From an uncultured Rheinheimera sp. (GTDB lineage Bacteria > Pseudomonadota > Gammaproteobacteria > Enterobacterales > Alteromonadaceae): a stretch of DNA of 64,000 bases. A program made the position numbers and the translations under genes. This document shows, one piece after another, positions 1 through 6,517 of this stretch. The notes under the pieces were generated by a model that did not search any database, was not told the DNA's origin, and saw nothing but the letters and a program-made list of their open reading frames with translations. Location: assembly GCA_943913835.1 (NCBI GenBank), contig CALTZU010000002.1, positions 10,484 to 74,483 on the forward strand. Reading direction: 5' to 3'. Every line of letters starts with the position of its first letter. The first letter of the stretch is position 1.

Positions 1-1461
1 CACGACAAAAACGAAACTTTGTTTTATCGCTTAGTGAAAGAACACCTGGAAGAAATGATCCCAGTGATTTATACGCCAACAGTAGGGGACGCTTGTGAGC
101 GTTTCTCAGCTATTTACCGCAGCGCCCGTGGTATTTTTGTCTCCTACAGTGAACGTGAGCATATGGATGACATACTGCGCAGCGTCACCAAGAAAAAAGT
201 GAAAGTCATAGTAGTCACAGACGGCGAACGCGTGCTGGGTTTAGGTGACCAGGGCGTGGGCGGCATGGGCATTTCTATAGGTAAGTTGTCTTTATATACA
301 GCCTGTGGTGGTATCAGCCCGGCTTATACTTTGCCCGTGATGCTGGATGTAGGCACCAACAACGAAAAACTGTTGAATGACCCTGTGTATATGGGTTCAA
401 AACATAAGCGGATTACCGGCGAAGAGTACGATGCATTTATTGACCAGTTTATGAAAGCGGTAAAACGTCGTTGGCCTGAAGCTTTAGTGCAGTTTGAAGA
501 CTTCGCTCAGCCTAATGCGATGCCTATTTTAAAACGCTACCGTGATGATTACTGCTGCTTTAACGATGACATTCAGGGCACTGCAGCTGTCACTGTTGGC
601 TCTTTATTAGCCGCTTGCCGCAGTAAAGGTGTAAAACTGTCATCGCAAAAAGTAGTTTTTGTTGGCGCAGGCTCAGCAGGTTGTGGTATTGCAGAGCAAA
701 TTATCAGCCAAATGAAAACCGAGGGCCTGGATGATGCGACTGCGCGTAAACAAGTCTATATGGTTGACCGTTTTGGTCTGTTAACCGAAGGTATGGCGGA
801 TTTACGTGATTTCCAGCAAGCGTTGATGCAGAAAAAATCAGATTTGGCAGACTGGGCTTACAGTGGTGACTACGCTTCTTTATTGGATGTGATGAATTGT
901 GCTAAACCAGATATCCTCATTGGTGTGTCTGGCCAGCCAGGTTTGTTCACTGAACAAGTGATCACAGCGATGAAAAAACACTGTGAATTGCCAATTATTT
1001 TCCCGTTAAGCAACCCGTCAAAACAAGTGGAAGCAACGCCTGAACAAGTGATCAAGTGGACTGATGGTAAAGTAATTATCGCCACCGGTAGTCCGTTTAA
1101 GCCTGTGACTTACAAGGGCCAGACTTATCATATTGCGCAGTGTAATAACTCCTACATTTTCCCAGGTATTGGTTTAGGTGTGGTTGCGGTGAAAGCCAGC
1201 CGTATCAGTGACGATATGTTACGGATCGCCAGCGAAACTTTGGCTGCAGCGTCGCCATTAGCCAATACGGGGCAGGGTTCTTTACTGCCGGCTTTGTCTG
1301 AATTGTCTGAACTGAGTAAAAAAATTGCCTTCGAAGTGGCTAAAATTGCACAGAAACAAGGCTTAGCACTGGAAATCAGTGATGATGAATTACTGCAAAA
1401 AATTGAACGCAATTTCTGGAAACCAGAATACCGCGAATACAAGCGCGTCAGTGGTCATTAA
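1..1461 (+). CDS. maeA: NAD-dependent malic enzyme, 5' end cut by window
   Basis: Oxidatively decarboxylates malate to pyruvate with NAD, linking the TCA cycle to pyruvate. The frame is open from the first base, so the gene starts outside the window; about 487 codons are present against about 565 for E. coli MaeA. Visible motifs are [13 protein letters not shown] near the start, [36 protein letters not shown] and the dinucleotide-binding stretch [13 protein letters not shown], then PLSNP. The gene ends at a strong terminator and stands alone here. Identification as the large MaeA-type enzyme is firm; NAD preference follows the family. Confidence 0.95.
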   Translation, partial: HDKNETLFYRLVKEHLEEMIPVIYTPTVGDACERFSAIYRSARGIFVSYSEREHMDDILRSVTKKKVKVIVVTDGERVLGLGDQGVGGMGISIGKLSLYTACGGISPAYTLPVMLDVGTNNEKLLNDPVYMGSKHKRITGEEYDAFIDQFMKAVKRRWPEALVQFEDFAQPNAMPILKRYRDDYCCFNDDIQGTAAVTVGSLLAACRSKGVKLSSQKVVFVGAGSAGCGIAEQIISQMKTEGLDDATARKQVYMVDRFGLLTEGMADLRDFQQALMQKKSDLADWAYSGDYASLLDVMNCAKPDILIGVSGQPGLFTEQVITAMKKHCELPIIFPLSNPSKQVEATPEQVIKWTDGKVIIATGSPFKPVTYKGQTYHIAQCNNSYIFPGIGLGVVAVKASRISDDMLRIASETLAAASPLANTGQGSLLPALSELSELSKKIAFEVAKIAQKQGLALEISDDELLQKIERNFWKPEYREYKRVSGH

Positions 1462-1504
1462 AATCGGTCATTAAGTTTTCTATTTTTCATTATAGAAACT
1501 AGAT

Positions 1505-1556
1505 AAAAAGTTGGTTTAATCAATACCTTAGCGATTAAACCAACTTTTTTTGTTTT
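1505..1556 (+). terminator. Rho-independent terminator after maeA
   Basis: A 17-bp perfect inverted repeat (1505-1521 with 1533-1549) around an 11-nt loop is followed by a T-rich run. It lies 44 nt after the maeA stop. Confidence 0.9.
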
Positions 1557-1617
1557 TCCCTCCAACTATTTATTCAGTAGCTCCGACTTAGTTATAACTG
1601 AATCACAGGAGCTTGTT

Positions 1618-2196
1618 ATGAAATTCCAAAAATCATTTACCTTTACGCTGTTATCAGCAGCTATTGCAATCACTGTTGGCTGCACAGCTCAGGCCGAAAC
1701 CACATCGACAAGTGTTTCTGCTGCGCCGCAGCAAATTGCTTATATTAAGAACTGTAAAGTTATACAGCAGCGCGCTATGACTGCAGATGAATTCGAGGCT
1801 TACCAACGCTTAAAAGCTGTTGAGCAACAAATGGAAGAGCTGCATTTGCCTTTAGAAGCATTTGAAGCAGAAATGGAGCAACACAGCGACCGTATGGCTG
1901 AGCTTTCAGATCTTGTGCATCAGGAAGATGAACACAGTATACGGATAGATAAAGCCAAAATGGCCGAGCAGCAAAAATTAGCTGAAGAAATTCAGGAAAT
2001 CACGGCACGCCACAGACCTCATTTCGAAGCTTTAGAGCAAAAAGGTGATGAAATCAGCGATATAGCCGATGATTTTACCGACTTGCTGGAGAAGTCAGCG
2101 CCAGCCGGTGGCTTTGATCATATCCAGGTGATATCAGATTCAGGCAAAACAACACAATGTTACGACGATGGTATCAAACTGATTTCTCGCAATTAA
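1618..2196 (+). CDS. Secreted or lipid-anchored coiled-coil protein, unknown
   Basis: 192 aa with an N-terminal signal sequence: MKFQKS, then a hydrophobic stretch. It ends either in VGC (a weak lipobox) or in AQA, a standard signal peptidase I site. The mature part is acidic and rich in Glu, Gln and Ala, and is predicted helical/coiled coil between about residues 55 and 150. Two cysteines (in KNC and QCY) could form a disulfide. An AGGAG ribosome site sits 6 nt before the ATG. I do not recognise a family. It is a single-gene unit between two terminators and lies outside the prophage. Confidence 0.7.
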   Translation: MKFQKSFTFTLLSAAIAITVGCTAQAETTSTSVSAAPQQIAYIKNCKVIQQRAMTADEFEAYQRLKAVEQQMEELHLPLEAFEAEMEQHSDRMAELSDLVHQEDEHSIRIDKAKMAEQQKLAEEIQEITARHRPHFEALEQKGDEISDIADDFTDLLEKSAPAGGFDHIQVISDSGKTTQCYDDGIKLISRN

Positions 2197-2209
2197 TCTT
2201 CTTCTTGAT

Positions 2210-2246
2210 CAGGAAACCATATACGTTAATGTACATGGTTTTCCTG
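2210..2246. terminator. Hairpin terminator after the secreted protein gene
   Basis: CAGGAAACCAT pairs with ATGGTTTTCCTG across a 14-nt loop with one bulge, just after the stop at 2196. The T-run is weak. Confidence 0.55.
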
Positions 2247-2403
2247 TTTGTCTTAGGCACGTGTTCTAATTAACGAGTTAAGCGCTGCGAATAAAGGTCT
2301 ATGTTCGAAGTAATGACATAGAAGCAACAGAACAATAGTCATGTAATTATCAGATATCTGATTGATAAATATGGATATATCCCCTTAACCTTACTCATTG
2401 TTA

Positions 2404-2431
2404 GTATCACATAATGATTATTATGTTAAAC
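2404..2431 (+). other. dif-like XerC/XerD site, left prophage end (attL)
   Basis: 28 bp with the layout of a dif site: an 11-bp XerC-type arm GTATCACATAA, a 6-bp centre TGATTA and an 11-bp XerD-type arm TTATGTTAAAC. Ten of 11 bases of the right arm match E. coli dif (TTATGTTAAAT). Positions 2411-2430 are repeated exactly at 36859-36878. The left arm is divergent from the usual consensus (7 of 11 against E. coli). Confidence 0.75.
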
Positions 2432-2512
2432 GAAGTAAATTGTAAATAAATAGTAGCATACACGTTTTTAGCCTGTTCGTTCAAAAAATCCAACTACAGG
2501 CCTGTTTTTTGC

Positions 2513-2550
2513 AGTTATCTAAAACTGGGAAAAACACGATTTAGATAACT
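2513..2550. promoter_or_regulatory. Perfect 11-bp inverted repeat upstream of the DUF3653-like gene
   Basis: AGTTATCTAAA (2513-2523) pairs with TTTAGATAACT (2540-2550) around 16 nt, ending 19 nt before the start codon. It could be an operator or a leader hairpin controlling the conversion genes at 2570-3360. Confidence 0.5.
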
Positions 2551-2569
2551 AAATGGAATTAAAACGTCT

Positions 2570-2953
2570 ATGTTAATGAAAACTCAGTCTATACAAGATC
2601 AGCAATTATTGTGGCTCACTGGCTTCTCTCAAACTGAGATCACTTCTTCAACCGTGAAAACGACACCCAATATTGAGAAGATTTGTTCGTTTTTTCTGGT
2701 TACTCCCCGTACTGTTCGCCGTTGGTTGAAGGATGGATTTCCACCCAAAGCCAGGCATCAACTTGAAATGATTTACGCAGGTGATTCGCTTCCATACAGT
2801 TGGCGCAAGGTTGGCCTTAAGGTGTGTGATGACGGTGTGTTGCTGGCTGATGGCCGCTTAGTTCGCCTGGGTACTATTCAGTTCTGGCCGTTTTTGATGC
2901 AGGCCGTTGACTGGAACAAGGTTCCAAAGCTGGTTGTTGAGCGTTCAACTTAG
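2570..2953 (+). CDS. Phage DUF3653-like putative DNA-binding protein
   Basis: 127 aa. The segment NIEKICSFFLVTPRTVRRW looks like a helix-turn-helix, followed by LKDGFPPKARHQLEMIYAG. The C-terminal half resembles the DUF3653 phage family (WRKVGLKV..DGVLLADGR). In the circular phage this gene follows the DUF3693-like regulator at 36501 with only the att site between. Genes of this kind are common in phages that integrate at dif, notably filamentous ones, which fits the dif-like ends here. A second in-frame ATG two codons downstream is also possible. The exact role is unknown; regulator is the best guess. Confidence 0.6.
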   Translation: MLMKTQSIQDQQLLWLTGFSQTEITSSTVKTTPNIEKICSFFLVTPRTVRRWLKDGFPPKARHQLEMIYAGDSLPYSWRKVGLKVCDDGVLLADGRLVRLGTIQFWPFLMQAVDWNKVPKLVVERST

Positions 2954-3024
2954 TAGCGCTATAGCCATTCGTTGCTTTTAACGCTAAGTTAGTCACTGTT
3001 ATTAACCCAAATAAGGACATATCT

Positions 3025-3360
3025 ATGCGTAAGTTTTTACTTCTGACACTAATTTCAGCCGCCCTCTTTGGTTGCGGCTCTAAAACTCTATCAATTGATA
3101 TCGCCATTGATAACGGTTTTCAGAAAACTAAGCCGAAGCTTTTTCAGGCTATTGGCGCAAAGGATGGATGGAGCGGAACGTGGGCTGGTGATGATGTTGA
3201 GCTTTATGAATACGAAAGTTCTGACGCTGTTCGCGCTGAACTTCTTGAACCTGCAGCTGCACCAGGTAATGCGTCTGGTTGGGTTGAATTATGTGTTAAA
3301 GAAAACCTCTTGATGCTTAGCAAAGGTGCCAATGCCTGCCGCTCTCTGGAAAGCATTTAG
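3025..3360 (+). CDS. Putative prophage lipoprotein
   Basis: 111 aa. The N-terminus MRKFLLLTLISAALFGC is a clear lipoprotein signal with lipobox LFGC at Cys17, so an outer- or inner-membrane lipoprotein is expected. The remaining 95 residues (two further cysteines near the end) match no family I know. It is co-directional with the gene at 2570 and away from both lytic transcription units. That placement suggests expression in the lysogen, for example in surface exclusion or another lysogenic conversion. The function is inference. Confidence 0.65.
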   Translation: MRKFLLLTLISAALFGCGSKTLSIDIAIDNGFQKTKPKLFQAIGAKDGWSGTWAGDDVELYEYESSDAVRAELLEPAAAPGNASGWVELCVKENLLMLSKGANACRSLESI

Positions 3361-3365
3361 TTAGT

Positions 3366-3400
3366 TAAAAGAGCCCTTCTTTTTGCTGGGCTCTAATTTT
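3366..3400 (+). terminator. Terminator after the lipoprotein gene
   Basis: AGAGCCC (3370-3376) and GGGCTCT (3388-3394) form the stem, followed by AATTTT. Confidence 0.75.
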
Positions 3401-3951
3401 CACGATCTTTTCATGCTTTTTAATTTCAGTTTTATTTTATCCTATCTTGTTGTTTTTACTGCTATTTAACAAAGCCGCTTGATCCTTCATTTTTTCTAAA
3501 ACCCCACGGAAACCACGAAAACGGTTTTTAATTCATACACTTACATTTTCATAATGCAACCAAACGCGCTGTGCAGAACTGTAAAACACTGAAAAAAACA
3601 GCAATCTTTTCAGATCCTCAGATCCTCGCAAGCCTTTAGAAATGGCGCGGCTTGCGCATACGAACTGTAGGGGCAAAAAACTGAAAAAAAACGCAAAAAC
3701 AGAGCGCGCAGGAGGGCGAGGAAGAGTGCGGATTCCGTGGCAGAGTTTTCCCTTGGCGCTGGCTTCCGTGATGCGGTGTAAATGCGCCCTTTTCGCGCCT
3801 GTGGCTGTCTGTGATGCGTGATCATCGCCCTACTTTCGTTCGCCGTCGTCTTTGTTGGTTTGCTGCGTGGTGGTGGCTTACAGTGAGGCGTCTTGTTTGA
3901 TGCCGTACAGATACCGTGATGTTTGCTGATGTAGTTGGTTGTGCGGCAAAA
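3401..3951. other. Long non-coding stretch, candidate cos/packaging region
   Basis: About 550 bp with no convincing gene. An AT-rich part with A-runs gives way to a GC-rich part from about 3690. At 3707-3726 the sequence GGAGGGCGAGGAAGAGTGCG resembles, as I remember it, the P2 cohesive-end site beginning GGCGAGG. In HP1-like relatives cos lies between the tail genes and the attachment region, which is this position. A short direct repeat CAGATCCT occurs twice near 3608. Cos function is a guess. Confidence 0.3.
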
Positions 3952-3983
3952 AAAAATGGCCGCTTTTTGCGGCGGCCATTTTT
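3952..3983 (-). terminator. Terminator of the PH-SHOCT gene
   Basis: AAAAATGGCCGC (3952-3963) pairs with GCGGCCATTTTT (3972-3983). On the minus strand the hairpin is followed by nine Ts, so it ends leftward transcription from 4562. Confidence 0.85.
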
Positions 3984-4019
3984 GTGGAGCTGGGTTTGTT
4001 GTTTGTGGTGTACGCTGCT

Positions 4020-4562
4020 TTAGATACCCAGCATCTGAGTCTTTTTAGCCTGGAACTCTGCTTCTGTGATAATGCCCTTTTCTTTCAGGCCAGCGAGCTT
4101 TTCAATTTGTTCATAGATATCAGCAACCGGTGCAGCTGCTTCGCTGATGGTTGGTGCTTTATCCTTTGGTGAATCGCGCTCATCCAATACCTTGCGGGTG
4201 ATATCGACAAACATCTTAGCGTCACCCTTGGGCGCGTTTTTAATCTCGCCGTTATTGCCTGATGCAAATATCTTTACGGTGCCAAATATCAGGCCGCTTT
4301 CGAAGCTGATGGATGATACTGACTTCAGAGGGAACTCCTCTACTTTCAGACTGAATAGTCCCTTGTCGATGAACAGGATCCGCATTGATGTAGTGCAAAG
4401 TAAACCTACGCCGTTGTTGTACTGCCCTTTGGTCAGTGTGTGCAGGTATTCGTCTGGTTTAAGTATTTCAGCCAATACGTTCAGTTCTTTACCAGTAAAG
4501 CTTACGTCACTTACTTTTAGCTCTTGTACTCTGGCTTTTACTTTTTCGATGGTGTGTGCCAT
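4020..4562 (-). CDS. PH-like and SHOCT domain protein
   Basis: 180 aa from the ATG at 4562 (MAHTIEK), chosen because GGGAAG lies just upstream; an ATG 11 codons earlier has no ribosome site. The middle (about 45-115) reads like a bacterial PH domain. The last 30 residues (IYEQIEKLAGLKEKGIITEA...) are a textbook SHOCT helix pair, a short oligomerisation module. Such proteins are frequent accessory genes in prophages, with undetermined roles. It is a single gene with its own terminator downstream and array A just upstream. Confidence 0.75.
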   Translation of the reverse strand: MAHTIEKVKARVQELKVSDVSFTGKELNVLAEILKPDEYLHTLTKGQYNNGVGLLCTTSMRILFIDKGLFSLKVEEFPLKSVSSISFESGLIFGTVKIFASGNNGEIKNAPKGDAKMFVDITRKVLDERDSPKDKAPTISEAAAPVADIYEQIEKLAGLKEKGIITEAEFQAKKTQMLGI

Positions 4563-4634
4563 ATCTTCCCTTTTTCTATGTTCCCCAAAGAGCATTCAAA
4601 CTAAACCAATTCCTTTTATTCATCCAGTGGTTTT

Positions 4635-4735
4635 GGTACAGCTTTTGCCTTGAGCTGGGTCACGGATGAGCTGCCCTGGCAGTGACGTTTTTATCGGCCG
4701 GCATGGTTACGTTTGGCTATTTGTTGCGGAATGTG
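4635..4735 (+). repeat. GTCAC array A (short, degenerate)
   Basis: One exact GTCAC at 4659, with degenerate copies GGTAC at 4635, GTGAC at 4682, GTTAC at 4706 and ATGTG at 4731, spaced 24, 23, 24 and 25 nt. Its spacers match those of the other arrays: GAGCTGG before 4659 (array E), GCCCTGGC (B, D, E) and TTTTTATCGGCCGGC (B, D). The TGGCTAT...GCGGAATGTG end (4714-4735) recurs at both edges of array B. Confidence 0.75.
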
Positions 4736-4746
4736 GGTGAACTATT

Positions 4747-4781
4747 TAATAAAAAAGCCGCTTTTTACGGCGGCATTTTTT
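4747..4781. terminator. Bidirectional terminator next to array A
   Basis: An A-run, then GCCGC, a TTTTTACG loop, GCGGC and ATTTTTT. Either strand gives a stem followed by a T-run. Confidence 0.75.
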
Positions 4782-4813
4782 CTTGGTTTCTGATATCAGT
4801 TATATCAGTTGTA

Positions 4814-4957
4814 CTACTCAGCCTTGCCACAGCTACACAGAGGGATTGGAAAGACATTGCCACTTTTTGGGTAGATTGTCTTACCGTTCTTCACGATATA
4901 ACGTCGGAAGATCACCTCGCAAGCTTCACCACATTTAGGACATATTCCGGTCTTCAT
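4814..4957 (-). CDS. Small zinc-ribbon protein (47 aa)
   Basis: A short frame from an ATG at 4957 preceded by TAGGAG at good spacing. The product starts MKTGICPKCGEACEV and ends LCSCGKAE. The CxxC near the start and CxC near the end can hold one zinc ion. It lies between terminators, about 180 bp downstream of the ImmA-like gene on the same strand. Small zinc ribbons of this kind are common in phage accessory regions; the function is unknown. Confidence 0.55.
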   Translation of the reverse strand: MKTGICPKCGEACEVIFRRYIVKNGKTIYPKSGNVFPIPLCSCGKAE

Positions 4958-5110
4958 GAGGCTTCTCCTACGATATGCGCAAACACTGAACCCACAAATA
5001 TTTGCGAATTGTTTGGAGAACCACTAAACTTACGAACGCCAATTCAAAAGTGTTGTGGTTGGGTTACCTCCATTACACACGGTCAATGTGCCAACGCTGA
5101 CCGCCCCCGA

Positions 5111-5138
5111 AAGCCCTATGCCAATAGGGCTTTTTTAA
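5111..5138 (+). terminator. Hairpin with T-run at the 3' end of the ImmA-like gene
   Basis: AAGCCCTAT (5111-5119) pairs with ATAGGGCTT (5124-5132), then a run of Ts on the plus strand. On the minus strand it forms the same hairpin just after the gene at 5135 but with a poor T-run. Confidence 0.6.
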
Positions 5139-5614
5139 TAAAACTCGAAAGATAACTGCATCGAATCATACCCCAGAAATTTAAGTGCATGCTCTGCGAA
5201 CAAATCTGCCTGCCATTCCGCGTCTTCGTTTTCTGTTGCTGGCACTGTCGAAAAGTGCAATGAAGGCTGGTGGCCCAGTATCATATGACCAACTTCGTGC
5301 AGAACAACTGATAGTGCAATCCGATCGCCTGCACACGCTTCCAGGTAGATATGTTCAGGAACGCTTATTGTTGCAGACTGTGGATCGTAATGACCTGAAA
5401 TCAGACCGTGAAGTGCTGCAGTCCATTCTTTATCATCAACCGGGTTGATAGTGATGCCGTAGCTACTTAATTTTTCCAGGCTCTTGTCGTACCTTTTGTT
5501 CCGGCCCTTCTTCGGTTTCATACCGAAGAAGTTACAGAACGACATTGCTGTGCGTCTGATATGTTCCTCAGACAGTGGCTCTACTCTTTGGCCTCTTAGT
5601 TGATACATCTTCAA
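5135..5614 (-). CDS. ImmA/IrrE-type zinc metallopeptidase
   Basis: 159 aa. The zinc-binding motif HEVGH at 106-110, in LSVVLHEVGHMILGH, and a downstream acidic stretch with EWQADLFAEH (a likely third-ligand region) identify the ImmA/IrrE family (DUF955/M78). Members cut a partner HTH repressor to relieve repression. Its frame overlaps the end of the HTH gene upstream by 47 nt, so the two are co-expressed and translationally coupled. This is the classic ImmR-ImmA arrangement. It may control prophage induction or act as an independent accessory pair. Confidence 0.85.
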   Translation of the reverse strand: MKMYQLRGQRVEPLSEEHIRRTAMSFCNFFGMKPKKGRNKRYDKSLEKLSSYGITINPVDDKEWTAALHGLISGHYDPQSATISVPEHIYLEACAGDRIALSVVLHEVGHMILGHQPSLHFSTVPATENEDAEWQADLFAEHALKFLGYDSMQLSFEFY

Positions 5615-5975
5615 TTCCTTCTTGTTGGTTATTTAATTGTTCCAGTAATTCAGCAAACTGCTTTAGCTGTTCCGGATTAAAAGGTGACTTGGCTAAGCCA
5701 GCAACTAGCATTTTCTGTTGATGCGTTAAACCTTCAACAGATACAACTTCATTGGCTGATGCTGCCAGTTCTTTCAGGTTGCTTAATTTAATACCTCTTT
5801 TTTCAAAGAAGTCTGTTATTGCTTCTACCCATTTAGCTGCAATTTTTTTACTGCCTGTTTCCATTGCACTAAGGAAAGCCGGTGTAGTTTCTAATGCAGT
5901 TGCCATAGTTACTAAGGTTTCATTTGCATCAATTCTGGCTTTTCTTACCTCTTTACCAAACTCTGTAAGTGCCAT
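5568..5975 (-). CDS. XRE-family HTH regulator paired with ImmA-like peptidase
   Basis: 135 aa. The helix-turn-helix spans about residues 3-60 (FGKEVRKARIDANETLVTMA, then TTPAFLSAMETGSKKI). It is followed by a helical tail with LTHQQKMLVAGLAKS and a Gln-rich stretch. The protein probably represses its own promoter, where an inverted repeat lies at 6024-6052, and is the likely target of the downstream peptidase. The lysogeny side of the prophage carries a second, different regulator at 36501, so which of the two controls lytic growth is open. Confidence 0.8.
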   Translation of the reverse strand: MALTEFGKEVRKARIDANETLVTMATALETTPAFLSAMETGSKKIAAKWVEAITDFFEKRGIKLSNLKELAASANEVVSVEGLTHQQKMLVAGLAKSPFNPEQLKQFAELLEQLNNQQEGIEDVSTKRPKSRATV

Positions 5976-6135
5976 GCTTGTTTCTCCAATTTCATGAAAA
6001 TTTGTTGTTGATATAAGTTTCTTATGGCGCGCTTATTCCATGAGCGCACCATTAACATATCATTGCCAGATAAATAATTCAACCTTTTTGGTTTAATTTT
6101 TAAATCTATTGTTTTGCTTTGAACAACTGTGTTTT
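5976..6135. promoter_or_regulatory. Promoter/operator region of the HTH-ImmA pair
   Basis: ATGGCGCGCT (6024-6033) and AGCGCACCAT (6043-6052) form an imperfect palindrome 49 nt before the HTH start codon, a good operator candidate. The surrounding DNA is AT-rich. Confidence 0.5.
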
Positions 6136-6421
6136 TTTACTGGCTATGTGGGGCGGAATGTGCAGATTTTTATTCCGGATAGTCACACTTTGCAGCGGTC
6201 GTCGGGTCACATTTCCTCTGGCCAAGTCACACTTACATGCCCTGGCTTTGTCACGCTGATTTGCCTGAGCCGAGTCACGTTTTTGTCGGCCGGCAGAGTC
6301 ACGGTTAACTGCTCTCGATAAGTCACGTTGTTTTGCCGCTGCGTAGTCACAGTTTTTTTGCTCGGGCTGTCACTGTGGTCGACTGTAGTTGTGGCTGGCT
6401 ATGGCTGCCGGAATGTGCAGA
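6136..6421 (+). repeat. GTCAC array B (nine exact units)
   Basis: Exact GTCAC at 6182, 6206, 6226, 6250, 6274, 6298, 6322, 6346 and 6369. Spacings are 24, 20, 24, 24, 24, 24, 24 and 23 nt. Both edges carry a 26-nt related segment TGGCTAT...GCGGAATGTGCAGA (6141-6166, 6396-6421). Spacers begin with a purine, are T-rich in the first half and G/C-rich in the second. Their order nearly repeats that of array E. On the minus strand part of it reads VTTQRQNN-VTYREQLT-VTLPADKN, but stops and the 20- and 23-nt units break the frame, so it is not a gene. Confidence 0.9.
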
Positions 6422-6428
6422 CAGGTTC

Positions 6429-6517
6429 AACTACGCTGCAGCTTTTTGCTGTGGCCATCGCAGTTGAATATGACTATAAGTCCTGGGTGTGTAGTTGGAT
6501 TTGGCTATGCTTCAGCC
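6429..6517 (+). repeat. Dispersed partial repeat, copy 1
   Basis: This stretch shares blocks, including CTACGCTG and the 13-mer CCTGGGTGTGTAG (6482-6494) followed by TATGCTTCAGC, with the reverse complement of 29941-30026. It fills most of the gap between array B and the end of the hub-spike gene. Confidence 0.5.

Larger units (their letters stand above)
2197..2569. other. Intergenic stretch holding the left prophage end
   Basis: 373 bp without a gene. It contains the terminator at 2210, the left dif-like site at 2404-2431 and an inverted repeat at 2513-2550 just before the first prophage gene. The rest is AT-rich and I see nothing else in it. Confidence 0.6.

Noticed and set aside
3610..3825. 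Minus-strand 71-aa frame in the long gap
   Set aside because: No ribosome site, composition dominated by Arg/Ala/Leu from GC-rich DNA, no recognisable motif; the stretch fits a non-coding packaging region better.
4020..4653. Plus-strand 168-aa frame opposite the PH-SHOCT gene
   Set aside because: Complete antisense shadow of a recognisable SHOCT protein.
4682..5155. Plus-strand frame of 157 aa after array A
   Set aside because: It starts inside the array, crosses a terminator and is antisense to the 47-aa zinc-ribbon gene with its good ribosome site; treated as chance.
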